DNA of 64,000 bases from Bacteroidales bacterium (lineage in GTDB: Bacteria; Bacteroidota; Bacteroidia; Bacteroidales; P3), in assembly GCA_009783885.1 (NCBI GenBank), contig WRCN01000002.1, positions 1-64,000 on the forward strand, in the 5' to 3' direction. Position 1 is the first letter of the stretch; every line of letters starts with the position of its first letter. The notes under the pieces were generated by a model, which made no database searches, was not told the origin of the DNA, and worked only from the letters and a program-made list of their open reading frames with translations. This document shows, one piece after another, positions 49,130-57,897 of this stretch. A program made the position numbers and the translations under genes.

Positions 49130-50395
49130 ATGTCCGTAGAATATCTCATTTTTAACCGCTTTATTCGACAAAAAAACACAGGCTACACGCGTCCTGTGGT
49201 TCGAATTGCGTTGTTTGGCGTGATTTTGAGCTGTATCGTGATGATTTTTTCTATTTGTATTTCATTTGGGTTCAAAAATGAAGTGAGTCGGCAAGTGTTT
49301 GGTTTTTCAGGCCATTTGCGCATTGGGCATTATCAGACCTCTTCTGTGCAGGCGCCTGAGCCGATTGATCGGGATGCGGTGGATTGGGGGGCAATCGTAG
49401 GGGCGGAGTCAGCCCGCCCCACAAAGGGCGCACAAACCGCGCCCCTACGACAATTTCACAAACAAGCATTCGCGACGCAAATCGGATTGATAAAAACCGA
49501 CATTTATAATCACGGCATTCAGTTGAAAGGCGTGGATCAAGATTACGATTTTTCGTTTTTCGAATCGTGCTTAGTTGAAGGACATATTCCGGATTTGACG
49601 GACAGTATTACGTCGAACGACGTCTTGATTTCTCGAACTTTAGCACAAAAGTTGCATTTGGAATTGGGCGACAAACTTCGTACCTATTTTGTAAATAATG
49701 ATGATGTTCGAGCGCGAGCCTTCACTATTTCAGGCATTTACGAAAGTGGATTTACGACGTTTGACGAAAAAATGATTATCGGTGATCTTCGGCATATTCA
49801 ACGGTTGAACGGTTGGGATGCCGATGAAGTCGGTGGTTTTGAAATTGTCTTGCCCAATTCTGCTATTCGCAATTTGAACGAACAAGCCCGAATGTTTGAC
49901 AGTTTTTTGCCTTTTGATTTGGTTGCAATTCCCATCACGTCTGACTTTCCGGAGATTTTCAATTGGTTGGATTTGATGGATATGAATGTGGTTGTAATTT
50001 TGGTGATTATGGCTTTGGTAGTTGCAATTAGTTTAATTTCCGTATTCGTTGTGATGATCATCGAAAAAACCAATGAAATCGGTATTTTCAAGACTATGGG
50101 CATGTCGCTCGCTACGCTTCGCCGAATTTTCGTTTGGAAAGTGATGTATATTGCAGGAAAAGGCTTACTAATCGGTAATTTTATTGGATTAGCCCTGTGT
50201 TGGATACAGAAAACTTATCCCATAATCAAGTTAGATCCTGCGGTTTATTACATCAAACATATTCCGATACAATTTGAATGGTCTTGGTTGATTTTTTGCA
50301 ACATTGGAACGCTTGCAATCGTTTTGTTAGCCGTGCTTTTACCAAGTATTGCGATTGGAAAAATCAAAGAAGCGGAAGCCGTGAAATTTGCGTAA
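49130..50395 (+). CDS. ABC transporter permease of the LolC/LolE (MacB-FtsX) type
   Basis: A 421-residue inner-membrane protein. N-terminal helix (about 25-48), a large periplasmic domain (50-275) and three C-terminal helices (about 283-310, 335-360, 378-405) with the FtsX core VVVILVIMALVVAISLISVFVVMIIEKTNEIGIFKTMGMS. The first residues (MSVEYLIFNRFIRQ) are LolC/E-like, so release of lipoproteins from the inner membrane is the likely role. No ATPase gene is adjacent. Odd: a 52-bp palindromic element in the periplasmic domain is read as GAESARPTKGAQTAPLR (about residues 91-107), and an almost identical copy lies just after the stop codon. Confidence 0.88.
   Translation: MSVEYLIFNRFIRQKNTGYTRPVVRIALFGVILSCIVMIFSICISFGFKNEVSRQVFGFSGHLRIGHYQTSSVQAPEPIDRDAVDWGAIVGAESARPTKGAQTAPLRQFHKQAFATQIGLIKTDIYNHGIQLKGVDQDYDFSFFESCLVEGHIPDLTDSITSNDVLISRTLAQKLHLELGDKLRTYFVNNDDVRARAFTISGIYESGFTTFDEKMIIGDLRHIQRLNGWDADEVGGFEIVLPNSAIRNLNEQARMFDSFLPFDLVAIPITSDFPEIFNWLDLMDMNVVVILVIMALVVAISLISVFVVMIIEKTNEIGIFKTMGMSLATLRRIFVWKVMYIAGKGLLIGNFIGLALCWIQKTYPIIKLDPAVYYIKHIPIQFEWSWLIFCNIGTLAIVLLAVLLPSIAIGKIKEAEAVKFA
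49397..49448. repeat. Family B element inside the LolC-like gene
   Basis: 52 bp with ends GTAGGGGCG / CGCCCCTAC and two internal GC-rich hairpins. It matches 50399-50450 at 49 of 52 positions and is read in frame. Confidence 0.92.
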
Positions 50396-50398
50396 AAT

Positions 50399-50450
50399 GT
50401 AGGGGCGGGGTCAGCCCGCCCAACAAAGGGCGCGCAAACCGCGCCCCTAC
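50399..50450. repeat. Family B element between the LolC-like gene and the RND gene
   Basis: Twin of the copy at 49397-49448 in the same orientation; it starts 4 bp after the stop codon of the LolC-like gene and ends 3 bp before the RND stop. Lies between convergent genes and may act as a terminator. Confidence 0.92.
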
Positions 50451-50452
50451 AA

Positions 50453-53400
50453 TTAACCCGAAATTCCCGTCCGTTTATCCGAAAGCCACATATAAACCAC
50501 TGGAATCACGTACAGCGTCAACCACGTGGCCAATGCCATTCCACCAACAACAGCAATCCCCATCGACACACGACTTTCAGAACCTGCACCAAGCGCTAAA
50601 GCAATCGGCAAAATCCCGAAAATGGTGGATAAACTCGTCATTAAAATCGGACGAAAACGCTGTTGCGCAGATTCCTGAACAGCCTGTAAAACCGACATTC
50701 CCTTTGCTTTTTTCTGATTGGCAAATTCCACGATAAGAATACCGTTTTTGGTTACCAAACCCAGCAGCATAATGGTTCCAATTTGACTAAAAATGTTCCA
50801 CGTTTCTTTGAAATACCAAAGCGAGAACAAGGCTCCGGCTAACGCAAACAGCATAGGAACCAAAATGATAATCGGGTCTCTGAAACTTTCAAACTGTGCG
50901 GCTAATGTGAGATACACCAAAATCAACGCCAAAATGAATGCGTACATGATAGAGCCCGAACTGTCGCGCATTTCGCGAGCTTGTCCGGTGAGTTCGGTTC
51001 GAAATGTATCGTCTAATGTTGCTTTTGCAATACCTTGCAATTCATCAACTGCCTCGCCGAGCGTAACACCGGGCGCCATTTGTGCTGTTATGGTAGCACT
51101 CACAAAACGATTAAAACGGTAGAGTTGTGGTGGATTGGCTTGTTCAACCATATTGATGAGGTTGTCCATTTGAATGAGTAGCCCTTGACTGTTTCGAACA
51201 TAGATCGAACGAATGTCTAAGGGTTTGTTGCGATTAACTCTGTCGAATTGTCCAATGACCTGATATTGTTTACCGTTCATTACAAAAAATCCGTAACGTG
51301 CACCGGAAAGCCCAAGTTGCAAAGTTTGTGCGATATCTTGAACGGATACTTGGAGGGTTTTCGCTTTGTCGCGGTTAATTTCAATCTTCACCTCAGGTTT
51401 GTTAAATCTCAAATTGGCATCTACAAATGCTAATTTTGGACTTTTTCGGGCTTCATCCATAAAAATCGGTAGAAATTCTCGAAGTTTATCCAAATTTTGC
51501 GCTTGAATTACAAATTGTACGGCGTTTCCACCGCCGCCACCACCACCGCCGCCAACTCTGATAGTTGCCGGTTGACGAACCATAACACGTGCAGCACTAA
51601 GTATGCGTACTTCACGAGTCAATGCATCAGCAATCTCTTGCTGTGAACGCCCCCCTTGCTGTCTACGTTCAGAAGCAGGTTTGAGCATGATACGCATATT
51701 TCCAGAATTGGAACCTCCGGCACCCCAACCCGGTGCGGTATTCATGATAATCGATTCCAATTCATCTTCATCAATGACCTCTCTGACCAAAGCGAATAAG
51801 TCGAACATAAAAGCGTCCATCTTTTCAAATGAATAGCCTTCTTGTGCGGTAACACTTAAAGAAACCGTATCGCGGTCTTCTTGTGGCGCCAATTCGCTTT
51901 TTAAATTGGTGAAACAAAGGTAAGTTACTCCCGCTGCCACAACTAAAATAATGGCTGCCCAAACCGGTTTTTTCATGAATTGTTTCAAACTCGAACTATA
52001 GCCTTCTATCAATAAAATAAACCACTTTTCGGTTTTTCTAAAGAGCCAATTTTGTTTTTCGTTGCGTTTCAAAATTTTTGAACACAACATCGGCGATAGC
52101 GTTAGCGCGACAAACGAAGAAATCGTAACCGCTCCGGCAATAACAACCGCGAATTCGCGAAACAGGCGTCCGGTCATACCCTGCAAAAAGATGATGGGTA
52201 AAAATACCGCAATCAAGACCACCGTAGTGGAAACAACGGCGAAAAAGATTTCGGCTGCACCCTCAACAGCTGCTTGTTTTGGAGGAATTCCTTTTTCAAT
52301 TTTAGTGTAAATATTTTCCATCACAATGATGGCATCGTCCACCACCAAAGCAATGGAAAGTACAACTGCCAAAAGCGTGAGCACATTGATTGAAAATCCG
52401 AAAACCCACATCACAAAAAATGCACCAATCAACGAAATGGGAATTGCTAAAGATGGAATAAGCGTAGTTCGCCAATTTCTGAGGAAAACGAAAATAATGA
52501 TCACCACCAATAGAAACGCAAGTGCAACAGTTTCTTTCACTTCGGCGATGGAGCGAACCACAAAACGCGTATCGTCGAAACCATATTCAACAATAAGATC
52601 CTCAGGTAGATCGGTTTTGATTTCTTCCACACGTCTGTAAAATTCTTCGGCGATGGTTAGTTGATTAACACCCGGTTGAGCGATGAGAGCCACGCCGGCA
52701 GAGGGAACTCCGTCGCGACGTAGGATGGTTTTTTCGTTTTCGGGGGCTAATCGAGCAATCCCAATATCTCTGATGCGAACAATATTTCCGCCATCTTCCT
52801 TAATGATAAGACTGTTAAATTCTTCTTCGGTAGTTAAGCGTCCTGCTGTGCGAACAGAAAGTTCGGTGGCTTGCCCTTCGAGTGATCCCGTTGGTAATTC
52901 AACATTTTCGCGAAGCAAAGCATTGCGAATATCAACGGGTGTTACACCGTAGGCCGACAAACGGTCGGCATCAATATAAATTCGCATCGCATAGCGCCGT
53001 TCGCCCCAAATTTGTGCCATACTAACGCCCGGAATGGTTTGCAAACGCTCTTTGAACACGCGATCGGCAATATCAGTCAATTCCAAAAGCGAACGCCTAT
53101 TGCTTTTAATATTCACAAACATAATGGCATCAGCATCAGCATCGGCTTTTGCAACAATCGGAGAGTTGATATCCGGCGGAAGCATCCACATGGCTCGCGA
53201 AACACGGTCGCGAACATCATTGGTGGCGGCTTCCATATCCTCACCCAAATTAAATTCTACGGAAATCGAACTCCGTCCGTCGCGACTGGTCGACCGCAAT
53301 ACGCGAATACCGGCAATACCGTTAATCGATTCTTCCAAACGTTCGGTGATTTGTGATTCTATAACATCCGCATTGGCTCCAACATAAGTCGTGGACACAT

Positions 53401-53536
53401 TGACAACAGGCGGGTCAACGTTCGGAAACTCGCGAATACCTAAAGATGTAAATCCGACCACTCCAAAAATGATAATCACTAATGACATCACAATAGATAA
53501 AACAGGACGACGAATGCTGATGGATGATAGGCCCAT
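50453..53536 (-). CDS. RND-family efflux pump, inner-membrane transporter
   Basis: A 1027-residue proton-driven pump of the AcrB/MexB hydrophobe type with 12 helices (first at about 11-31; helices 2-6 at about 335-500, 7 at 525, 8-12 after 850). Motifs: the N-terminal SSISIRRPVLSIVMSLVIIIFGVVGF, FPNVDPPVVNV, the proton-relay helix with AVVLSIALVVDDAIIVMENI (paired Asp about 405-406), and GLVTKNGILIVEFANQKK. Odd: a run of nine Gly (about residue 665). Neither the membrane-fusion protein nor the outer-membrane channel is adjacent, so partners must be encoded elsewhere. Substrates cannot be named. Confidence 0.95.
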   Translation of the reverse strand: MGLSSISIRRPVLSIVMSLVIIIFGVVGFTSLGIREFPNVDPPVVNVSTTYVGANADVIESQITERLEESINGIAGIRVLRSTSRDGRSSISVEFNLGEDMEAATNDVRDRVSRAMWMLPPDINSPIVAKADADADAIMFVNIKSNRRSLLELTDIADRVFKERLQTIPGVSMAQIWGERRYAMRIYIDADRLSAYGVTPVDIRNALLRENVELPTGSLEGQATELSVRTAGRLTTEEEFNSLIIKEDGGNIVRIRDIGIARLAPENEKTILRRDGVPSAGVALIAQPGVNQLTIAEEFYRRVEEIKTDLPEDLIVEYGFDDTRFVVRSIAEVKETVALAFLLVVIIIFVFLRNWRTTLIPSLAIPISLIGAFFVMWVFGFSINVLTLLAVVLSIALVVDDAIIVMENIYTKIEKGIPPKQAAVEGAAEIFFAVVSTTVVLIAVFLPIIFLQGMTGRLFREFAVVIAGAVTISSFVALTLSPMLCSKILKRNEKQNWLFRKTEKWFILLIEGYSSSLKQFMKKPVWAAIILVVAAGVTYLCFTNLKSELAPQEDRDTVSLSVTAQEGYSFEKMDAFMFDLFALVREVIDEDELESIIMNTAPGWGAGGSNSGNMRIMLKPASERRQQGGRSQQEIADALTREVRILSAARVMVRQPATIRVGGGGGGGGGNAVQFVIQAQNLDKLREFLPIFMDEARKSPKLAFVDANLRFNKPEVKIEINRDKAKTLQVSVQDIAQTLQLGLSGARYGFFVMNGKQYQVIGQFDRVNRNKPLDIRSIYVRNSQGLLIQMDNLINMVEQANPPQLYRFNRFVSATITAQMAPGVTLGEAVDELQGIAKATLDDTFRTELTGQAREMRDSSGSIMYAFILALILVYLTLAAQFESFRDPIIILVPMLFALAGALFSLWYFKETWNIFSQIGTIMLLGLVTKNGILIVEFANQKKAKGMSVLQAVQESAQQRFRPILMTSLSTIFGILPIALALGAGSESRVSMGIAVVGGMALATWLTLYVIPVVYMWLSDKRTGISG

Positions 53537-53555
53537 AGTTTTTTATTTTGCTTTG

Positions 53556-53563
53556 CAAAGATA
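53556..53563 (-). promoter_or_regulatory. -7 box of the RND pump promoter
   Basis: TATCTTTG on the minus strand, 20 bp before the start; the pump therefore has its own promoter right after nqrF. Confidence 0.75.
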
Positions 53564-53585
53564 CGAAAAAAATTAAATATAGCAA

Positions 53586-54845
53586 TTATCCTCCAAAATC
53601 ATCAAACGCAATCATTTCTTTCGGAACGCCAAGATCATCAAGCATTTTGAGCACGGCATCGTTCATCATTGGTGGTCCGCAGAGGTAGTATTCGATTTCT
53701 TCGGGTTCGGGATGTGTTTTGAGGTAATTTTCCAAAATAACTTGATGGATAAAACCTGTGTAACCTTGCCAATTGTCCTCGGGACGCGGTTCTGAAAGGG
53801 CGATATTGAATTTGAAATTCGGAAAATCTTTTTCGATCGCTCGGAAATCTTCCACATAGAACAATTCGCGAAGCGAGCGTCCGCCGTACCAAAACGTGGT
53901 TTTTCGATTGGTTTTTTTCGTAAGGAATTGATCTAAGATGTGCGAACGCATAGGAGCCATACCTGCGCCTCCACCGATAAACATCATTTCGCGGTTAGTA
54001 TCTTTCACGTGAAATTCACCGTATGGGCCGGAAATCATAACTTTGTCGCCTGGTTTCAAAGAGAAAATGTACGACGAACAAACGCCGGGATTCACGTTCA
54101 TGAATCTGCCTGTTTTCTTGTCAAACGGCGGTGTTGCAATACGAATCGTCAGCATCACAATATCCCCTTCCGCAGGATAATTCGCCATGGAATACGCCCG
54201 ATAGCAAGGCTCGGAATTTTTCATTTCCAAATCCCATAAACGATATTTATCCCATTCTTCACGGAATTTTTCGTCTACAAAAATATCGTTTCCGAAATTT
54301 ACTTCGCAAGCAGGTACATCAATCTGAACATAGCCACCGGAACTGAAATTCAAGTGTTCGCCCGGAGGCAATTTTACGATAAATTCTTTGAGATAGGTTG
54401 CCACATTTCGGTTAGAAACCACTTCACATTCCCATTTTTTTATACCGAAAATTTCTTCGGGAATTTGAATGTTCAAGTCTCCACGAACTTTTACCTGACA
54501 GCCCAATCGCCAATGGTCTTGTTGTTCTTTGCGAGTGAAAAAACCGGTTTCGGTGGGTAAAATATCACCTGCACCGTCTAAAACTTGACAACGGCACATG
54601 CCGCATGTTCCGCCTCCACCGCAAGCCGAAGGTAAAAAGATCTTTTCGTTGGATAACGTCGTGAGCAACGTTGAACCCGGTTCAACTTCAAGTTCGTTTT
54701 CCCCGTTAATCGTGATTTTGACACTAGCTTGAGGCGTGAGTTTTTTCCGGGCATAAAGCAAAAGTCCGACGAATAACAAAATAACAATCAAAAACACGGC
54801 AACGCCGATGAAAATGTGTTGGAATATGGGGTCTATGTTTAGCAT
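53586..54845 (-). CDS. nqrF: Na+-translocating NADH:quinone reductase subunit F
   Basis: The NADH-oxidising subunit. 419 residues: one membrane helix (about 10-32); a [2Fe-2S] ferredoxin domain with CGGGGTCGMCRCQV (about 76-89) and the fourth Cys in RLGCQVKV; an FAD domain with CYRAYSMANYP (RxYS motif about 217) and an NADH domain with MMFIGGGAGMAPMRSHILDQ (about 285) and the C-terminal YYLCGPPMMNDAVLKMLDDLGV...FDDFGG. Complete and typical. Last gene of the nqr cluster, separated from nqrE by 115 bp that contain a family C repeat. Confidence 0.97.
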   Translation of the reverse strand: MLNIDPIFQHIFIGVAVFLIVILLFVGLLLYARKKLTPQASVKITINGENELEVEPGSTLLTTLSNEKIFLPSACGGGGTCGMCRCQVLDGAGDILPTETGFFTRKEQQDHWRLGCQVKVRGDLNIQIPEEIFGIKKWECEVVSNRNVATYLKEFIVKLPPGEHLNFSSGGYVQIDVPACEVNFGNDIFVDEKFREEWDKYRLWDLEMKNSEPCYRAYSMANYPAEGDIVMLTIRIATPPFDKKTGRFMNVNPGVCSSYIFSLKPGDKVMISGPYGEFHVKDTNREMMFIGGGAGMAPMRSHILDQFLTKKTNRKTTFWYGGRSLRELFYVEDFRAIEKDFPNFKFNIALSEPRPEDNWQGYTGFIHQVILENYLKTHPEPEEIEYYLCGPPMMNDAVLKMLDDLGVPKEMIAFDDFGG

Positions 54846-54905
54846 GATTTTTGAGTTAAGAACTAAGAGTTAAGAGTTAAAATTTTTGATTTGGTGTGCG
54901 GTCGT

Positions 54906-54951
54906 TTCGACTTTGCTCAACGACCCTTAGCGGTGGCTGAGCGAAGTCGAA
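54906..54951. repeat. Family C hairpin between nqrE and nqrF
   Basis: Arms TTCGACTTTGCTCA and TGAGCGAAGTCGAA, 13 of 14 complementary; flanked by GGTCG...CCACC. Also AACTAAGAGTTAAGAGTTAA just upstream of it. Confidence 0.8.
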
Positions 54952-54960
54952 GCCACCTTA

Positions 54961-55578
54961 CTATAATTTGATACCCATAAATGACATGAAACCGATAGCC
55001 ATTAATCCGGTCATAATAAAGGCGATACCAAGTCCTCTAAGCGGTGCGGGAATGTTTGAATATCGAACTTTTTCGCGAATGGCAGCAATACCGACAATAG
55101 CTATCAACCAACCAATTCCCGATCCAAATGCAAACACGGTTGCTTCTGTAATGTTAGCATATTCGCGCTCTTGCATAAACAACGATCCGCCCATAATGGC
55201 ACAGTGTACAGCAATCAAAGGTAAGAAAATACCCAATGCATTATATAATGTTGGGGTATATTTTTCAACGATCATTTCCACCAATTGTGTGATTGACGCG
55301 ATAACCGCGATGAACATGATGAAACTGAGGAAACTCAAATTGATGTCCGCTAAATCTTGACTGATCCAAGTCAGAGCACCTTTTTTGAGCAGATAGTTAT
55401 CAATCAAATAATTTATCGGCACGGTTATGACCAAAACAAACATGACTACAAGCCCAAGTCCTACTGATGTTTTAACGGTTTTAGAAATTGCCAAATACGA
55501 ACACATTCCGAGGAAGTATGCGAAAATCATGTTATCGATAAAAATCGAACTGACGAATATATTGAGTAAATTTTCCAT
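54961..55578 (-). CDS. nqrE: Na+-translocating NADH:quinone reductase subunit E
   Basis: A 205-residue integral membrane subunit with six helices. The two cysteines that hold the intramembrane iron centre with NqrD are visible as LGMCSYLA (about 26) and VHCAIMGGSLF (about 120). The SGIGWLIAIVGIAAIREK and final FMSFMGIKL are family-typical. It starts 12 bp after nqrD. Confidence 0.96.
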   Translation of the reverse strand: MENLLNIFVSSIFIDNMIFAYFLGMCSYLAISKTVKTSVGLGLVVMFVLVITVPINYLIDNYLLKKGALTWISQDLADINLSFLSFIMFIAVIASITQLVEMIVEKYTPTLYNALGIFLPLIAVHCAIMGGSLFMQEREYANITEATVFAFGSGIGWLIAIVGIAAIREKVRYSNIPAPLRGLGIAFIMTGLMAIGFMSFMGIKL

Positions 55579-55590
55579 AGCCTTTTTCGA

Positions 55591-56238
55591 TTAATTCTTT
55601 TCAACGAGTTCTTTATTTCTTGCGCGTTGAATCCAAATAATAACACCTACAATAATGAGCGCCATCGGAGGCAAGATAAACATACCGTTATTCACGTATC
55701 CTGCGTCGTAAAATTCCTGAGGGACAACTTGATAACCCCAAAGCGTTCCCGATCCGATCAGTTCGCGGAAGAATGCTACAATCAGTAAAATTACACCATA
55801 ACCTGCACCGTTACCCAAGCCATCAAGAAACGATTGCCACGGTTTGTTCGCCATCGCAAAAGCTTCCAAACGTCCCATCACAATACAGTTTGTGATGATC
55901 AAGCCCACAAAAATCGAGAGTTTTTTGCTGATGTCATAGACAAAGGCTTGCAGAATCTGGTCAACGATAATCACCAAGAAAGCCACAATCATCAGTTGCA
56001 CAATCATTCGAATTCGTGGTGGGATGGTGGTTCGTAAAAGCGATATAAACAAGTTCGACAACGCTACGACAATCGTAACGGAAACCGCCATCACGAAAGC
56101 CGGCTCAAGTTTTACGGTTACTGCCAAAGCCGAACAAATTCCGAGCACTTGCACCGTTATCGGGTTATTTTTTCCTAACGGTTTGGTCAGCAATTTTAGA
56201 TTTGTCGGAGAGAATAAGGGTTGTTTTTTGTCTTCCAT
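55591..56238 (-). CDS. nqrD: Na+-translocating NADH:quinone reductase subunit D
   Basis: A 215-residue membrane subunit, six helices, paired with NqrE as an inverted-topology partner. The iron-centre cysteines are in [16 protein letters not shown] (about 31) and [19 protein letters not shown] (about 115). [15 protein letters not shown] and the final [16 protein letters not shown] are typical. A family C repeat lies between it and nqrC. Confidence 0.96.
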   Translation of the reverse strand: MEDKKQPLFSPTNLKLLTKPLGKNNPITVQVLGICSALAVTVKLEPAFVMAVSVTIVVALSNLFISLLRTTIPPRIRMIVQLMIVAFLVIIVDQILQAFVYDISKKLSIFVGLIITNCIVMGRLEAFAMANKPWQSFLDGLGNGAGYGVILLIVAFFRELIGSGTLWGYQVVPQEFYDAGYVNNGMFILPPMALIIVGVIIWIQRARNKELVEKN

Positions 56239-56290
56239 ATCTTTTGTTGGGATTGCTTAAGTATAATTTTTGTTTTTTTTGATTGGTCGT

Positions 56291-56337
56291 TTCGACTCCA
56301 CTCAACGACCGTGTTGCGATGGCTGAGCGGAGTCGAA
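56291..56337. repeat. Family C hairpin between nqrC and nqrD
   Basis: Arms TTCGACTCCACTCA and TGAGCGGAGTCGAA, 13 of 14 complementary, with flanking GGTCG...AGCCAC as in the copy before nqrE. Confidence 0.8.
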
Positions 56338-56346
56338 GCCACTATT

Positions 56347-57255
56347 CTATTCTATCGTTTTCTGTACTTCTATATCTTGTTGCTCTTGCAATTGTTGCTG
56401 CTGCTGTTGCCAACGGCGATACCGTTCTCTTTGCTGAGCTTGTTCCAATGCTATCGAATCTTGCACACGTTGTTCTTCTGCAAGCCTGATCGCTTCAATT
56501 TTAGCGGCTTCTGCTCTGAGGATTTCTTGGCGGTAGTTTTCGAAATACTGCACATAATTTGCTAAACTTTGTTTAATCATATTACTCAACCCTTCGCTGG
56601 TAATTGTACTTCCCGAAAGAGCGTCCACGCCATGTTCCGTTGGAATATAACTGTTTGCAACACCTCCTTTAACAACTGTAACAGACACAAATTTGCCGTC
56701 ATTATCGAAAATCTTTTTACCTATAAATCGGTCTTGAAACCAATATTCTGAGATTTCCGCACCTAATCCGGGTGTTTCGCCTTGGTGATCAAACACAACT
56801 CCTGCAATCGTGTTGAAATCGTCTTTCAATGCCACATAACCCCAAAGTGGTCCCCACAAACCTCTACCGAGCACGGGAACAATGTATAGCCTTTGGCCGT
56901 TATTTTCACTTACAAACAACGGAAATACAGGTTCTACATTGGATCTTCCGACTTCGATATCTTGGAGTCTTCTTCGTTCGTCTCTTAAATCAATGTCAAA
57001 CGCATGACGTCCGTCGCTGACAACTTTTCCGTGGCGATTGATCAACCGTTGGTCAACGATATGTTTGTCGAACAATTGTTCGGCATTTCCCCTCGTCGAT
57101 TCAATACCCGCTGAAGCCAGAATATCTTGAATTTTAGCAATTCTCGTGTTGCGTTCTTGAAGCGGTTGCAGGATTTTCGCAGTAGTCGAAAGAAGTGCTG
57201 CAATAACAACCACTAAGATTGTGGCGTAGATGAAGATGTATCGGTTACTGAACAT
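56347..57255 (-). CDS. nqrC: Na+-translocating NADH:quinone reductase subunit C with a Gln-rich tail
   Basis: A 302-residue subunit starting MFSNRYIFIYATILVVV (membrane helix about 7-25). The periplasmic FMN domain shows GLWGPLWGYVALKDDFNTIAGVVFDHQGETPGLGAEI and the covalent FMN site SGSTIT (Thr, about 212). Odd: after the normal end (about residue 230) there is a charged and glutamine-rich coiled extension (RQEILRAEAAKIEAIRLAEE ... ERYRRWQQQQQQLQEQQD) of about 70 residues not usual in NqrC. Upstream codons of the open frame lie in repeat DNA and are rejected. Confidence 0.94.
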   Translation of the reverse strand: MFSNRYIFIYATILVVVIAALLSTTAKILQPLQERNTRIAKIQDILASAGIESTRGNAEQLFDKHIVDQRLINRHGKVVSDGRHAFDIDLRDERRRLQDIEVGRSNVEPVFPLFVSENNGQRLYIVPVLGRGLWGPLWGYVALKDDFNTIAGVVFDHQGETPGLGAEISEYWFQDRFIGKKIFDNDGKFVSVTVVKGGVANSYIPTEHGVDALSGSTITSEGLSNMIKQSLANYVQYFENYRQEILRAEAAKIEAIRLAEEQRVQDSIALEQAQQRERYRRWQQQQQQLQEQQDIEVQKTIE

Positions 57256-57298
57256 TGTTGGTTTAATTATTTTGTTGGTTTGGTTACTTAAATTATTT

Positions 57299-57329
57299 GG
57301 TGCGAGGTTGCTGGGTACTGGGTGCGAGG
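57299..57329. repeat. Inverted repeat, left arm, beside the gene inserted in the nqr cluster
   Basis: GGTGCGAGGTTGCT then GGGT.CGAGG; matches 57866-57895 in inverted orientation. A direct repeat GTTTAATTATTTT lies at 57261-57273 and again at 57841-57853. Confidence 0.75.
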
Positions 57330-57366
57330 TCGTCACTCCGAGCGAAAGCGAGGAATCTCTTTGCTA
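57330..57366. repeat. Family D repeat at the 3' end of the small membrane gene
   Basis: GTCACTCCGAGCGAAAGCGA followed by GGAATCTCTTTGCTA; the last bases are the stop codon (TAG, minus strand) of the small membrane gene. Confidence 0.7.
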
Positions 57367-57753
57367 TATAATTCGTTTAATTTTCGCTACTAACCAAGGT
57401 GCAATTCCTGTGAAAATAACAATAATTAGCCATAAATTTCCTGTCGTTATATCATATGCTTTCAGCAATTCGCTGAAACTATGTCCTGTTGTTATGCCAA
57501 AAATAAATTCAAAAATTATAGTCAGAGCAATCCATAGAATACCTATTTTCCAATATATTTTTGATTCTCCTTTTCCAATTCGAGGAATAAAAATCAAAGA
57601 AACTATAAGAATCAGTATGCAAAGAATAGTCCCACTAATAGGTTCCGCACAACGTTCTCCAATCCAAGGAATCAGAACTTTCTCTCGTAATCCTCCATTT
57701 AAAATTGCAAGAGGAATGATTAGTGCCCAAATTAAAATTGACTTTTTTATCAT
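57364..57753 (-). CDS. Small membrane protein inserted between nqrB and nqrC
   Basis: A 129-residue protein with four membrane helices (about 4-20, 38-58, 68-90, 103-124) and short loops (ERCAEPISG, YDITTGN). It is not an Nqr subunit. It lies between nqrB and nqrC, which are normally adjacent, and is bracketed by inverted and direct repeats. Its first bases (ATGATnAnAAAAGTCAATTT) are duplicated 80 bp upstream (57817-57838), where they lead to a short dead frame. It may be a passenger or a regulator of the complex; I do not recognise the family. Moderately sure that it is a real gene. Confidence 0.65.
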   Translation of the reverse strand: MIKKSILIWALIIPLAILNGGLREKVLIPWIGERCAEPISGTILCILILIVSLIFIPRIGKGESKIYWKIGILWIALTIIFEFIFGITTGHSFSELLKAYDITTGNLWLIIVIFTGIAPWLVAKIKRII

Positions 57754-57865
57754 ATATTATATTAGATTTTCATCAAGCAATCGTGCCGAGTGATGTATAG
57801 TTAAGATGTCTATTTGAAATTGACTTTTGTGATCATATTTGTTTAATTATTTTAATTGTTTTAAT

Positions 57866-57895
57866 CCTCGTACCCAAGCCAAGCAACCTCGCACC
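57866..57895. repeat. Inverted repeat, right arm, beside the gene inserted in the nqr cluster
   Basis: CCTCGTACCC then AGCAACCTCGCACC; inverted match of 57299-57329. It ends two bases from the nqrB stop codon. Confidence 0.75.
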
Positions 57896-57897
57896 CG

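Noticed and set aside
49028..49171. 48-codon upstream extension of the PpiD-like protein
   Set aside because: It runs through both divergent promoters; MAVISRIRKHSGW starts directly before the membrane anchor as in the family.
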